Positions 1 to 6,413 of a stretch of 6,737 bases of DNA are shown here, piece after piece. Numbering within the stretch: position 1 is the first letter of the stretch; the number at the start of each line of letters is the position of its first letter. Source of the DNA: Pirellulaceae bacterium (GTDB taxonomy: Bacteria; Planctomycetota; Planctomycetia; Pirellulales; Pirellulaceae); the NCBI GenBank assembly GCA_013002105.1, contig JABDKS010000182.1:1-6737 (forward strand). Direction: 5' to 3'. The notes beneath the pieces are model-generated. The model was given only the letters and a program-made list of their open reading frames with translations. It was not told the origin of the DNA and searched no databases. Made by a program: the position numbers and the translations under genes.

Positions 1-171
1 CTTCTGGATTGTCCGGCCCGTCACGAATTGCCGGGCGACCGACCGTCGATGCAAAAACTAGCGTTCTTGTTAGGCGAGTCGGATCCGGCCATGATCTCTG
101 CACAAGCACAACAATCACGGCAGAAAATCCGCAAGCTGTTCGACCAAATTTTTGACGCAGCAGCCAGCTGA
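1..171 (+). CDS. C-terminal end of an unrecognised protein (partial)
   Basis: Frame 1 is open from the first base and closes with TGA at 169-171, giving the last 56 residues of a protein whose start lies outside the window. The visible part begins LLDCPARHELPGD and ends KLFDQIFDAAAS. It has a charged, Gln/Ala-rich stretch (SAQAQQSRQKIRKLFDQIF) that looks like an amphipathic helix. No membrane segment or catalytic motif is visible and I do not recognise the family. The downstream gene starts 88 bp later on the same strand, so co-transcription is possible but not shown. Support for coding is the uninterrupted frame and a plausible helical C-terminus; with so little sequence a chance open frame cannot be fully excluded. 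Confidence 0.55.
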   Translation, partial: LLDCPARHELPGDRPSMQKLAFLLGESDPAMISAQAQQSRQKIRKLFDQIFDAAAS

Positions 172-259
172 GTGCAGCCGAATCAGTTCTGGCATTGCGA
201 CCCAGTGCGTCGTGACTGCCGTCATCCCTGCCATCCTTCGTCCTGGCGGATAGTCCAAC

Positions 260-1996
260 ATGCCCGATGCAAACCCCAATCGCGACCCCAAGCAGCTTCG
301 TTCCTATCGCTGGTTCGGTCCCGATGACATGCGTTCTTTCGGTCACCGATCCCGACTCAAGGCGATGGGTTTTGATGACATCGATTATCAAAACCGGCCG
401 GTCGTTGCGATCCTGAACACCTGGAGCGAACTGAATACCTGCCATTCGCATTTTCGCAACCGCGCAGACGAAGTGCGCCGTGGCATCTTGCAATCAGGCG
501 GTTTTCCGGTCGAAGTTCCGGTGATGTCGCTTGGCGAAATGTTGATGAAACCGACGACGATGCTGTACCGCAATTTGTTGGCGATGGAAGTCGAAGAGGT
601 TCTGCGTTGCCATCCGATCGATGCCGCCGTACTGATGGGCGGCTGTGACAAGACCGTGCCCGCGATGTTGATGGGGGCGATCAGCGCCGACATTGCGTCG
701 ATTTTTTTACCCGCTGGCCCGATGCTGAGTGCTCGATGGAAAGATGTCACACTGGGCAGTGGGAGCGACGTCTGGAAATATTGGGACGAACGACTTGCCG
801 GTAATCTTTGCGACCGCGATTGGAAAGGAATCGAAAACTGCATCGGTCGCTCGGCCGGCACCTGCATGACGATGGGGACCGCCAGCACAATGGCGTGTGT
901 CACCGAAGCGATGGGTTTCAGTTTGCCCGGAGCCGCAAACACACCCGCCGTCGTCGCCGAACACTCGCGTTTGGCAACACGGACCGGACGCCGGGCGGTC
1001 GAAATGGCCTGGGAACAACTGAAACCGTCGCAATTCATGACCTCGGAGTCGATCGACAATGGACTGATGACATCGCTCGCGATTGGCGGCAGCACGAATG
1101 CGATCGTCCACCTGATCGCCATCGCAGGGCGACTGGGCATCGAACTGACACTCGATCGATTTGACGAATTGTCACGCATCACGCCCATGATCGGTGACAT
1201 TCGACCGGCCGGACGCTACCTCATGGAAGACTTCTATAATGCCGGCGGTTTGTCCGCGCTACTGTGCCGAATGACGGATCTATTGAATACCGATTGCCAA
1301 ACCGTCAACGGAGTCACGCTGGGTGAACAAATTGCCGGCGCCGAAGTCATCGATGACGAAGTGATCCGAACACGAGACAATCCGGTCGCAAAATCCGGCG
1401 GCACGTGCTTGTTGAAAGGCAATCTGGCACCCAACGGATGCGTGATCAAATCGGTCGCCGCAGATCCTAAGCTGCTTGTTCACAAAGGCCCGGCGATCGT
1501 TTTTGACAATTATCCGGCGATGAAAGAGCGGATCCATGATCCCGAACTGGACGTCACCGCCGATAGTGTGTTGATCCTCCGCAGCGCCGGACCGTTGGGC
1601 GCACCGGGGTTTCCCGAATGGGGAATGTTGCCGCTGCCAAAAAAACTATTGGAGACGGGCGTGCGAGACATGGTACGGATCAGCGACGCACGAATGAGCG
1701 GCACCAGCTACGGAACCTGTGTATTGCATATTGCGCCCGAGAGCGCCGCCGGCGGACCGCTGTCGCTGGTACGTGATGGCGACCAGATCGAAATCAACGT
1801 TCCCGAGCGGACGATCCATTGGCACGTCAGTGAAGCAGAGATTCAGAAACGTCGCGACGCCGCCCCGCCACTGCAAGAACTACCACCACGCGGATACTCG
1901 CACCTGTACGCCAAACACGTCACACAAGCCGATCAGGGTTGTGATTTTGATTTTCTGGCCGGACGTAGCCCCGGCCAAGAACCCGGAATCCACTAA
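260..1996 (+). CDS. IlvD/Edd-family sugar-acid dehydratase, L-arabinonate dehydratase-like
   Basis: A 578-residue member of the IlvD/Edd family, full length for this group. Such enzymes use a [2Fe-2S] cluster and Mg2+ to dehydrate a sugar acid to a 2-keto-3-deoxy acid in the cytoplasm. Three Cys fit the cluster ligands: C61 (NTWSELNTCHSH), C129 (GGCDKTVP) and C202 (GTCMTMGTAST). E93, D130, K131 (normally carbamylated) and E453 fit the Mg2+ site, and S480 in RMSGTSYG fits the catalytic base. The NTWSELNTCHSHFR block and the C-terminal QADQGCDFDFLAG are typical of the L-arabinonate dehydratase branch rather than of IlvD for branched-chain amino acids. The ATG at 260 has a weak GGCGGA 12 bases upstream. 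A DapA-superfamily gene follows after 328 bp, which suits sugar-acid catabolism. The exact substrate (L-arabinonate, D-fuconate, D-xylonate or similar) cannot be read from sequence. Confidence 0.93.
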   Translation: MPDANPNRDPKQLRSYRWFGPDDMRSFGHRSRLKAMGFDDIDYQNRPVVAILNTWSELNTCHSHFRNRADEVRRGILQSGGFPVEVPVMSLGEMLMKPTTMLYRNLLAMEVEEVLRCHPIDAAVLMGGCDKTVPAMLMGAISADIASIFLPAGPMLSARWKDVTLGSGSDVWKYWDERLAGNLCDRDWKGIENCIGRSAGTCMTMGTASTMACVTEAMGFSLPGAANTPAVVAEHSRLATRTGRRAVEMAWEQLKPSQFMTSESIDNGLMTSLAIGGSTNAIVHLIAIAGRLGIELTLDRFDELSRITPMIGDIRPAGRYLMEDFYNAGGLSALLCRMTDLLNTDCQTVNGVTLGEQIAGAEVIDDEVIRTRDNPVAKSGGTCLLKGNLAPNGCVIKSVAADPKLLVHKGPAIVFDNYPAMKERIHDPELDVTADSVLILRSAGPLGAPGFPEWGMLPLPKKLLETGVRDMVRISDARMSGTSYGTCVLHIAPESAAGGPLSLVRDGDQIEINVPERTIHWHVSEAEIQKRRDAAPPLQELPPRGYSHLYAKHVTQADQGCDFDFLAGRSPGQEPGIH

Positions 1997-2324
1997 CCGG
2001 ACAGCGATATTTAGGCCCGACTACTAACTCCAAGCACGTGTTTTGATGTGGCGCGAATCGACGTCAAAGAGCGAATTGATTCACAGATCGCGGGATGAGC
2101 CGATGAAATGTAAATTCACGCTCGTTCAGGGAGAGAAAGAAAATTGCGACAACCACGTAACATCAAGAAGCACGAGCGAGTGAGCCAAGTACCGCAGATC
2201 CAATTACTGACGCTTCGAGGCATCATTTTGCGGTGCTTTGATCTCAAAGCGGCGTTGTCCAGCTAGAACGAGCCTTCATCGAATCCCAGCATTTCCACTT
2301 CGACCAACGACGAAAAGTTCCGTT
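1997..2324. other. 328-bp intergenic spacer
   Basis: No convincing gene lies here. An open frame runs upstream of the next gene's ATG to a TTG at 2238, but its translation (MISKRRCPARTSLHR...) resembles no DapA N-terminus and is probably untranslated leader. The spacer holds one tight inverted repeat (2235-2250, listed separately) and a looser 7-bp pair, CGCTCGT at 2119-2125 against ACGAGCG at 2172-2178. No hairpin followed by a T-run is present after the dehydratase stop. The length suggests the DapA-like gene may have its own promoter, but I could not place a convincing -35/-10 pair. Confidence 0.6.
2235..2250. promoter_or_regulatory. Inverted repeat, candidate operator
   Basis: GCTTTGA-TC-TCAAAGC is a perfect 7-bp inverted repeat with a 2-bp centre, ending 74 bp upstream of the ATG of the DapA-like gene. 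The arm length and compact centre are typical of a site for a dimeric regulator, and a sugar-acid pathway is often controlled by a local GntR-, IclR- or LacI-type repressor. No regulator gene is in the window. The role is inferred from symmetry and position only. Confidence 0.3.
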
Positions 2325-3230
2325 ATGAAAACGTCCCCTTTCGATCCCAAACATCTCCGCGATTCCGTATTCGCTGTCCCACCCATGGCCCGCGATCGCA
2401 ACGGTGTGGTTTGCGCGGACGAGAACAAGAAAATCATCCGCCATTTGGAATCCGGCGGTATCCGCTCCATTCTGTACGGCGGCAATGCAGTTTTTTATCA
2501 CATCAGTCTCAATGAATTTGCAACGACCTTGTCAGTGTTGGCAGACTCCGCAAGCTCCAACACGGTCATCGTTCCGTCGATTGGTCCGGCGTACGGGTTC
2601 GCCGCTGATCAAGTAGACGTGTTACGTGACTTTGAATTTCCCACTGTCATGTTGTTGCCGTCACGTGATGTGGTCGACCAGGATGGGATCGCGACCGGCG
2701 TGCTGCGGTTGGCCGATCAACTTGGCAAACCGATCGTCTTGTACTTGAAGATCGACGAATGGCTGGACCCAAAACTGATCGAGTCGCTGGAATCCGATGG
2801 TGCGATTTCGTGGATCAAATACGCGGTGGTCCGCGACGATCCTTCAGACGACGACTACCTCCGCCGCGTGATTGATGTTTTTCCAACCGATCGAATTGTC
2901 AGCGGCATCGGCGAACAACCCGCGATTATCCATTTGCGAGATTTTGCAATCACGGGATTTACCAGCGGATGCGTCTGCGTCGCGCCGGCTCGGTCGATGG
3001 AGATGATGCACGCAATCCACGCCGGGGATTATGACAAAGCCGAAGAGATCCGCCGTTGGTTTTTGCCACTGGAAGATTTACGCAATCAAATCAATCCGAT
3101 CCGAGTCTTGCATCACGCCGTCGATGCCGCAGGCATTGCCAAAACCGGTCCGCTGCAACCGTTTCTGAGCGATTTACCGGACGATCAGATCGACCAGATC
3201 TCGATCGCCGCCCGATCGCTGCTGACCTAG
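2325..3230 (+). CDS. DapA-superfamily lyase/dehydratase (dihydrodipicolinate synthase family)
   Basis: A 301-residue TIM-barrel protein of the DapA/N-acetylneuraminate lyase superfamily, normal in length. These enzymes form a Schiff base between a lysine and a 2-keto acid. K165 in SWIKYAVVRDDP sits where the Schiff-base lysine belongs, and Y140 in IVLYLK, 25 residues earlier, fits the catalytic tyrosine. The C-terminal NPIRVLHHAVDAAGIAKTGPLQPFL matches the family's closing helices. The usual GTTGE substrate-carboxylate loop is replaced by YGGNAVFYHISLNEF (residues 51-65), so it is probably not a lysine-pathway DapA. Next to a sugar-acid dehydratase it may be a 2-keto-3-deoxy acid aldolase or an L-2-keto-3-deoxyarabonate dehydratase; that is inference from context. 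ATG 2325 (MKTSPFDPKHL) was chosen over a TTG at 2238 because it gives the family's normal N-terminus. Confidence 0.87.
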   Translation: MKTSPFDPKHLRDSVFAVPPMARDRNGVVCADENKKIIRHLESGGIRSILYGGNAVFYHISLNEFATTLSVLADSASSNTVIVPSIGPAYGFAADQVDVLRDFEFPTVMLLPSRDVVDQDGIATGVLRLADQLGKPIVLYLKIDEWLDPKLIESLESDGAISWIKYAVVRDDPSDDDYLRRVIDVFPTDRIVSGIGEQPAIIHLRDFAITGFTSGCVCVAPARSMEMMHAIHAGDYDKAEEIRRWFLPLEDLRNQINPIRVLHHAVDAAGIAKTGPLQPFLSDLPDDQIDQISIAARSLLT

Positions 3231-3283
3231 CGGGGCCAAATCTCGGGAACCCTGACCACGGCGAATACCCTAAACTTGTTTGC

Positions 3284-4003
3284 ATGACCAAACCGCACAG
3301 CTTCAAACGCCCGCTACTGTTCACGTTGATCGGCTCCGTCGTACTCGGCGCCCTGATCGGAATCTTTTTGGTTTTGCAGAATCGTTGGGGCTGGCTGGAG
3401 GTGCGCGTGATGTTGACGACGGTCGTCATCGCCGTGGCAAGCCTTTGCGGACTCGCCTGTGATCTTTCCAAGATTCTCCGCGGTCGCAACATTTTGCCGC
3501 ATCTCGGTCTCGTCGCGACACTGGTTTCTGCTGTTCTGATGCTGATGGTCGTGTGGGAAGTGATCGACTCCGAAGCCGCATTCAAAGCGACGATGACCGT
3601 CACCATCTTTGCTGTGGCGACGGTTCATGTCTGCTTGCTTGGCATCGCCCGACTGGTCGGTAATTACCGCTGGGTTTACTTCGTCACGACGCAGCTGATC
3701 TACGGCCTTGCTGCGATGTTGATCGCGATCCTGTTATTCGAGATCAATTCGGAAATGCTTTGGCGATTCATCGCCGTCCTATCAATCGCGGTCGCCGCGG
3801 CCACCCTGATCATCCCCATTCTTTATCGACTTGGCCGCACGCCGGAAAATCGAGCCGAGACGTTGATGCCAACGGATGAACGCAATCTAGCCAAGATCGA
3901 TGAAGAACTCGAGCATTTGCGCAAACGGGTCGCGACGCTGGAAAAGCTCCGCAACGAAATTGTCGGCGGTGCTAGCGACACCACGGGCGATGTGGCTTCT
4001 TAG
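3284..4003 (+). CDS. Six-helix membrane protein with C-terminal coiled coil, function unknown
   Basis: I do not recognise this 239-residue family. Hydrophobic segments lie at about residues 11-31, 41-60, 72-92, 102-122, 131-152 and 160-181, predicting six transmembrane helices. The N-terminus is short and basic (MTKPHSFKRP) and so probably cytoplasmic; an even helix number puts the tail there too. After the last helix comes a polar linker and a charged heptad-like stretch (about 200-227, including KIDEELEHLRKRVATLEKL) that should form a coiled coil, suggesting oligomerisation or a cytoplasmic partner. No catalytic, transporter or signalling motif is evident. The frame is open further upstream, to 3056, but that part lies over the preceding gene; ATG 3284, 53 bp after that gene's stop, directly precedes the basic N-terminus and first helix. 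The stop codon overlaps that of the convergent queE. Confidence 0.8.
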   Translation: MTKPHSFKRPLLFTLIGSVVLGALIGIFLVLQNRWGWLEVRVMLTTVVIAVASLCGLACDLSKILRGRNILPHLGLVATLVSAVLMLMVVWEVIDSEAAFKATMTVTIFAVATVHVCLLGIARLVGNYRWVYFVTTQLIYGLAAMLIAILLFEINSEMLWRFIAVLSIAVAAATLIIPILYRLGRTPENRAETLMPTDERNLAKIDEELEHLRKRVATLEKLRNEIVGGASDTTGDVAS

Positions 4004-4719
4004 GTTCCGCGGCGATTTCCAAACCAGCGAATCTGCATTCGGTCGCAATACCGGAATCCGTTCTGCAGTGCCCAAGGTTTTAACCACGCGATGGCCGCAT
4101 CCATCGCTTCGATCGTGCTTCCCTGCGGCATGATCCATACCTCGTTCGCCGGCGCTTTCAACTCTTCTGCGATCTCGACGACTTCGTCATAGTCCTCGGG
4201 CGAGTCAACGACGAATTTCAGCTGATAACTGGGCGATCGGTCGATCAGACGTCGCATCACATCGATCGGCAATCGTCGCTTGCGATGAATCTCGTTCCAA
4301 TGCGGATGCTCTCGGGCGTCCGGCGCACTACTGCGAAACTTGGGACTGATCGACATCAGATCGCAGTGCAGGTCGCGATCAATCGTACCGGCAGTTTCGA
4401 CGGTCACATGCAAGGAAGCTTCCTGCAGCATCCGACAAAGGCTCACCGACTCACGTGGCAACATCGGCTCGCCGCCGGTCAGTACCACATGGTTCCGCCC
4501 CGAATCAACCGCCTGTTGGACGATCTGATCGAGCGGAATCTGTTCGCCGGATGGATTCCAAGATGCATAGGGTGTGTCACAAAACCAACATCGCAGGTTG
4601 CAACCACTGGTACGGACAAAGAAACTGTCCGTTCCGGTCAGTTTTCCCTCGCCTTGACGACTGGCAAAGGTTTCGGAGATGCGTAGCGTCCCCCTAGTCG
4701 TCGTCTGCGACCCGTGCAA
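4000..4719 (-). CDS. queE: 7-carboxy-7-deazaguanine synthase (QueE), radical SAM
   Basis: QueE is a cytoplasmic radical SAM enzyme that converts 6-carboxy-5,6,7,8-tetrahydropterin to 7-carboxy-7-deazaguanine on the route to preQ0 and queuosine. Numbered from the chosen start (239 residues), the [4Fe-4S] motif CNLRCWFC has C40, C44 and C47. Other hallmarks are RQGEG before it (21-25), [17 protein letters not shown] just after it, GGEP (82-85, SAM binding), the SISPK strand (123-127) and MPQG (197-200). The C-terminus [12 protein letters not shown] is typical. The frame stays open to an ATG at 4806, but that would overlap queF by 55 bp. TTG at 4719 puts the conserved [14 protein letters not shown] about ten residues in and has a weak GGA upstream; TTG at 4749 is an alternative. 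The queF gene is divergent and the stop overlaps the convergent membrane gene by 4 bp. Confidence 0.93.
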   Translation of the reverse strand: MHGSQTTTRGTLRISETFASRQGEGKLTGTDSFFVRTSGCNLRCWFCDTPYASWNPSGEQIPLDQIVQQAVDSGRNHVVLTGGEPMLPRESVSLCRMLQEASLHVTVETAGTIDRDLHCDLMSISPKFRSSAPDAREHPHWNEIHRKRRLPIDVMRRLIDRSPSYQLKFVVDSPEDYDEVVEIAEELKAPANEVWIMPQGSTIEAMDAAIAWLKPWALQNGFRYCDRMQIRWFGNRRGT

Positions 4720-4738
4720 GAATCCGGAATTACGTAGC

Positions 4739-4742
4739 GGAG
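4739..4742 (+). promoter_or_regulatory. Ribosome binding site deciding the TTG start of queF
   Basis: GGAG lies 9 bases before the TTG at 4752. No ATG or GTG occurs in frame between the upstream stop (TAG 4695-4697) and this TTG, and the next in-frame ATG falls in the middle of the conserved preQ0-binding motif. The site and the absence of alternatives together fix the start. Confidence 0.6.
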
Positions 4743-4751
4743 AAATCAACG

Positions 4752-5129
4752 TTGAGCGAAAAAAGCGACTTTTGTGAACTGCTGGAGGTGTTTGATAACC
4801 CAGCACCGCAGCGAAATTTTACCATCGAGCACCATTGCCCGGAATTTACGTCGGTCTGCCCCAAAACGGGACAACCCGATTACGGAACCATCGTCTTCAG
4901 CTACGTTCCAGATCAACTGTGCGTGGAACTGAAGAGTCTAAAAATGTACTTGCAGCGATTTCGCAACGAGGGCATTTTTTACGAAGCGGTGACGAATCGA
5001 ATCATGGACGACTTTGTTGCGATCGTAAAGCCGAGATCCGCGACGGTCGAAAGCCGCTGGACGCCTCGAGGTGGCCTGAACAGCAATATTATTGTGCAGT
5101 ATCCCGACAATCACCCCGACAATCATTGA
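4752..5129 (+). CDS. queF: NADPH-dependent 7-cyano-7-deazaguanine (preQ0) reductase, short type
   Basis: QueF reduces the nitrile of preQ0 to the aminomethyl group of preQ1, using two NADPH, in queuosine biosynthesis. This is the short single-domain (Bacillus-like) form, 125 residues. The catalytic thioimide cysteine is C36 in [15 protein letters not shown], with the proton-donor aspartate at D43. The family signature that binds the substrate is VELKSLKMY (58-66), followed by [11 protein letters not shown], where E78 corresponds to the B. subtilis Glu97 position; Tyr77 stands where B. subtilis has His96. SRWTPRGGL (101-109) closes the fold. The start is TTG with a good GGAG site. The last eight residues are the duplicated PDNHPDNH. 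Its pathway partner queE is divergent and 32 bp away, so they may share a regulatory region; queC and queD are not in this window. Confidence 0.95.
   Translation: MSEKSDFCELLEVFDNPAPQRNFTIEHHCPEFTSVCPKTGQPDYGTIVFSYVPDQLCVELKSLKMYLQRFRNEGIFYEAVTNRIMDDFVAIVKPRSATVESRWTPRGGLNSNIIVQYPDNHPDNH
5103..5126. repeat. 12-bp tandem duplication at the queF 3' end
   Basis: CCCGACAATCAC at 5103-5114 is followed at once by CCCGACAATCAT at 5115-5126, differing only in the last base. It encodes PDNH twice, the final eight residues of QueF, just before TGA. The in-frame unit suggests a recent slippage duplication that lengthened the C-terminal tail without harming the conserved core. Confidence 0.75.
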
Positions 5130-5152
5130 TCCAGGCAGCCAACGGACCGTAC

Positions 5153-5207
5153 GCCAGGACCTGCTCCTGGCAGGCACAAACGCCGGTATTTTACCAGGAC
5201 AGGTCCT
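5153..5207 (+). other. Two mutually exclusive RNA stem-loops between queF and the isomerase gene
   Basis: A local hairpin GCCAGGA/TCCTGGC (5153-5159 with 5165-5171, 5-base loop) starts 24 bases after the queF stop. Bases 5156-5170 can instead pair with 5194-5207 (CCAGGACAGGTCCT), giving 14 base pairs with a single bulged C at 5164 and a 23-base loop. The two folds share the same bases and cannot coexist. Neither is followed by a U-run, so this is not a standard intrinsic terminator. It could be a 3' stabilising structure for queF, a leader switch for the gene at 5269, or a degenerated hairpin. The pairing is seen directly; function is not known. Confidence 0.45.
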
Positions 5208-5268
5208 CGCCTACATTTCTACATCCATCCTAAATCCCCCGATTCAACCTCTCTCGGACTCCACATCC

Positions 5269-6264
5269 ATGACGACGCCCATCCTCCTGAGCGGGTTCGC
5301 CGACGAAGCCGCGAACGAAAAGCAAGCCGTCCAACAGTACTCGGCCTTCGCCGCCGTGGGGCTGCGGTATTATTCGATTCGATTCATTGATGCCGGCGAC
5401 GGAATCAAAAACGTGATGGCGTTGAACGATGCGGAGATCCAGCACCTGGTCGAAATGCAGGGCGACTATGGCTTGAAAGTCAGCAGCATCGGTTCGCCGA
5501 TCGGAAAGGTCAAACTACAGGACGTTGACGATGGAACGAGCAACAAATTTGTTCCGTTTGATCAATACCTGGCCGAGGACGTCGCGACAGCGTGCGATCG
5601 GGCCGAAGCGTTTGGTGCAAAACTGATTCGCGGCTTTGCGTTTTACCATCCCAAAGGAACGTCGCCGAGTGATCACATCGATCAAGTGGCCGATCAATTG
5701 GGACAGATCGCCGAAGTCTGCGACAAGCGAGGCCTGACATTTGGACTGGAAGTCGAAGCGAATTTGGTGGGGCAAACCGGTGACCTGCTGAAACAGATTG
5801 CCGAAAAGGTCAACCATCCCGCGATGCTGACCATTTTTGACGGAGCCAATATCGTCACGCAAGGATTCACGGCCGACGAAACGTTCGCGCAGTACTTGGC
5901 AATGAAACCGAGCCTGGGATGGGTTCATATCAAGGACTACCACGACCCCTCGCCAACCGGGCGGATCGACCATGTCGACGAAGCCAGTTTGGCAAATTTC
6001 GTACCCGCGGATATCGGTGACACGGGTCACGAAGCCATCTTGCGGGACCTGAAGGATTTTCTGCCCGAAGTTCATCAGCGGATGACCGCCCGCGGTGCCG
6101 ATGGCGTGTTCTTTGACCTGGAACCACACGTCAAAGGGGGCGGGCAGTTCGGTGGATTCAGCGGCCCTGATGGATTCGGTGTTGCGTTGCGAGGTCTGTG
6201 CCGTGTGCTCGATTACGTGGGCATCGCCTACGACCTGCGTGGGTTCGCCGATATCAAAGGCTAG
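5269..6264 (+). CDS. Sugar phosphate isomerase/epimerase-like TIM-barrel protein (xylose isomerase-like)
   Basis: A 331-residue protein of the xylose isomerase-like TIM-barrel (AP endonuclease 2) superfamily, whose members bind divalent metals and isomerise or epimerise sugars and related polyols. Family features in order are SGFADEAA (8-15) on the first strand, YSIRFIDAG (35-43), LIRGFAFYHP (119-128), FGLEVEANLVGQTGD (158-172), TIFDGANI (188-195), WVHIKDYHD (218-226) and FFDLEPHVKGGGQFGG (281-296). E161 or E163, D191, H220 and E285 are plausible metal ligands. There is no signal peptide, so it should be cytoplasmic. ATG 5269 places the first barrel strand at residue 5; the frame is open back to 5092, but that stretch overlaps queF and the hairpin region and looks non-coding. 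A weak CGGA precedes the ATG. Substrate is unknown; no neighbouring pathway gene specifies it. Confidence 0.88.
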   Translation: MTTPILLSGFADEAANEKQAVQQYSAFAAVGLRYYSIRFIDAGDGIKNVMALNDAEIQHLVEMQGDYGLKVSSIGSPIGKVKLQDVDDGTSNKFVPFDQYLAEDVATACDRAEAFGAKLIRGFAFYHPKGTSPSDHIDQVADQLGQIAEVCDKRGLTFGLEVEANLVGQTGDLLKQIAEKVNHPAMLTIFDGANIVTQGFTADETFAQYLAMKPSLGWVHIKDYHDPSPTGRIDHVDEASLANFVPADIGDTGHEAILRDLKDFLPEVHQRMTARGADGVFFDLEPHVKGGGQFGGFSGPDGFGVALRGLCRVLDYVGIAYDLRGFADIKG

Positions 6265-6270
6265 GCACGA

Positions 6271-6349
6271 TGGAATCTGTAAGCTGTGTTTTCGAGTCCT
6301 GATAGCCGCGGTTGTTTCCCCGCACAACCACGGCTATCGCACATCGGCT
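6271..6349. repeat. Hairpin repeat, copy 1
   Basis: This 79-bp element runs from TGGAATC to ATCGGCT and is repeated at 6414-6506. Its core is a 15-bp inverted repeat, GATAGCCGCGGTTGT (6301-6315) against ACAACCACGGCTATC (6324-6338), with an 8-base loop. The only mismatch is C6309 opposite A6330, which becomes a G-U pair if the minus strand is the RNA. It begins 7 bases after the isomerase stop codon, so it would lie in that gene's 3' untranslated region. Similar palindromic units are, as far as I recall, common in Rhodopirellula intergenic DNA, but I cannot check this here. Confidence 0.7.
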
Positions 6350-6413
6350 CGCAAAGCAAAGGATTGCGTTGATCAATATTTACCAGACAGTGGCTAGCTG
6401 GACAGCGTTACTA

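Noticed and set aside
388..1200. 270-codon minus-strand open frame
   Set aside because: It lies wholly opposite the strongly conserved dehydratase gene; its translation is Ser/Arg/Ile-rich with no family features. It is a shadow of codon bias.
2119..2178. 7-bp inverted repeat CGCTCGT/ACGAGCG in the 1997-2324 spacer
   Set aside because: Arms are short and separated by 46 bases; expected by chance in this base composition.
3056..3283. Upstream extension of the membrane protein by 76 codons
   Set aside because: It overlaps the 3' end of the DapA-like gene in another frame and reads as Arg-rich sequence; the ATG at 3284 gives a normal basic N-terminus before the first helix.
4690..4751. preQ1 riboswitch ahead of queF
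   Set aside because: The space is only 32 bp and shows neither the C-rich loop nor the A-rich tail of preQ1-I aptamers; queF is also not a classic target when divergent at this spacing.
4720..4806. Upstream extension of QueE by 29 codons to an ATG
   Set aside because: It would overlap the start of queF by 55 bp, and the added residues are not part of the conserved QueE N-terminus.
5153..5207. Intrinsic terminator after queF
   Set aside because: The stems are strong but no U-run follows; kept instead as an alternative-fold observation.
5515..6327. 270-codon minus-strand open frame opposite the isomerase gene
   Set aside because: The plus-strand frame carries clear TIM-barrel motifs; the minus-strand product has no recognisable domain and runs into the intergenic repeat.
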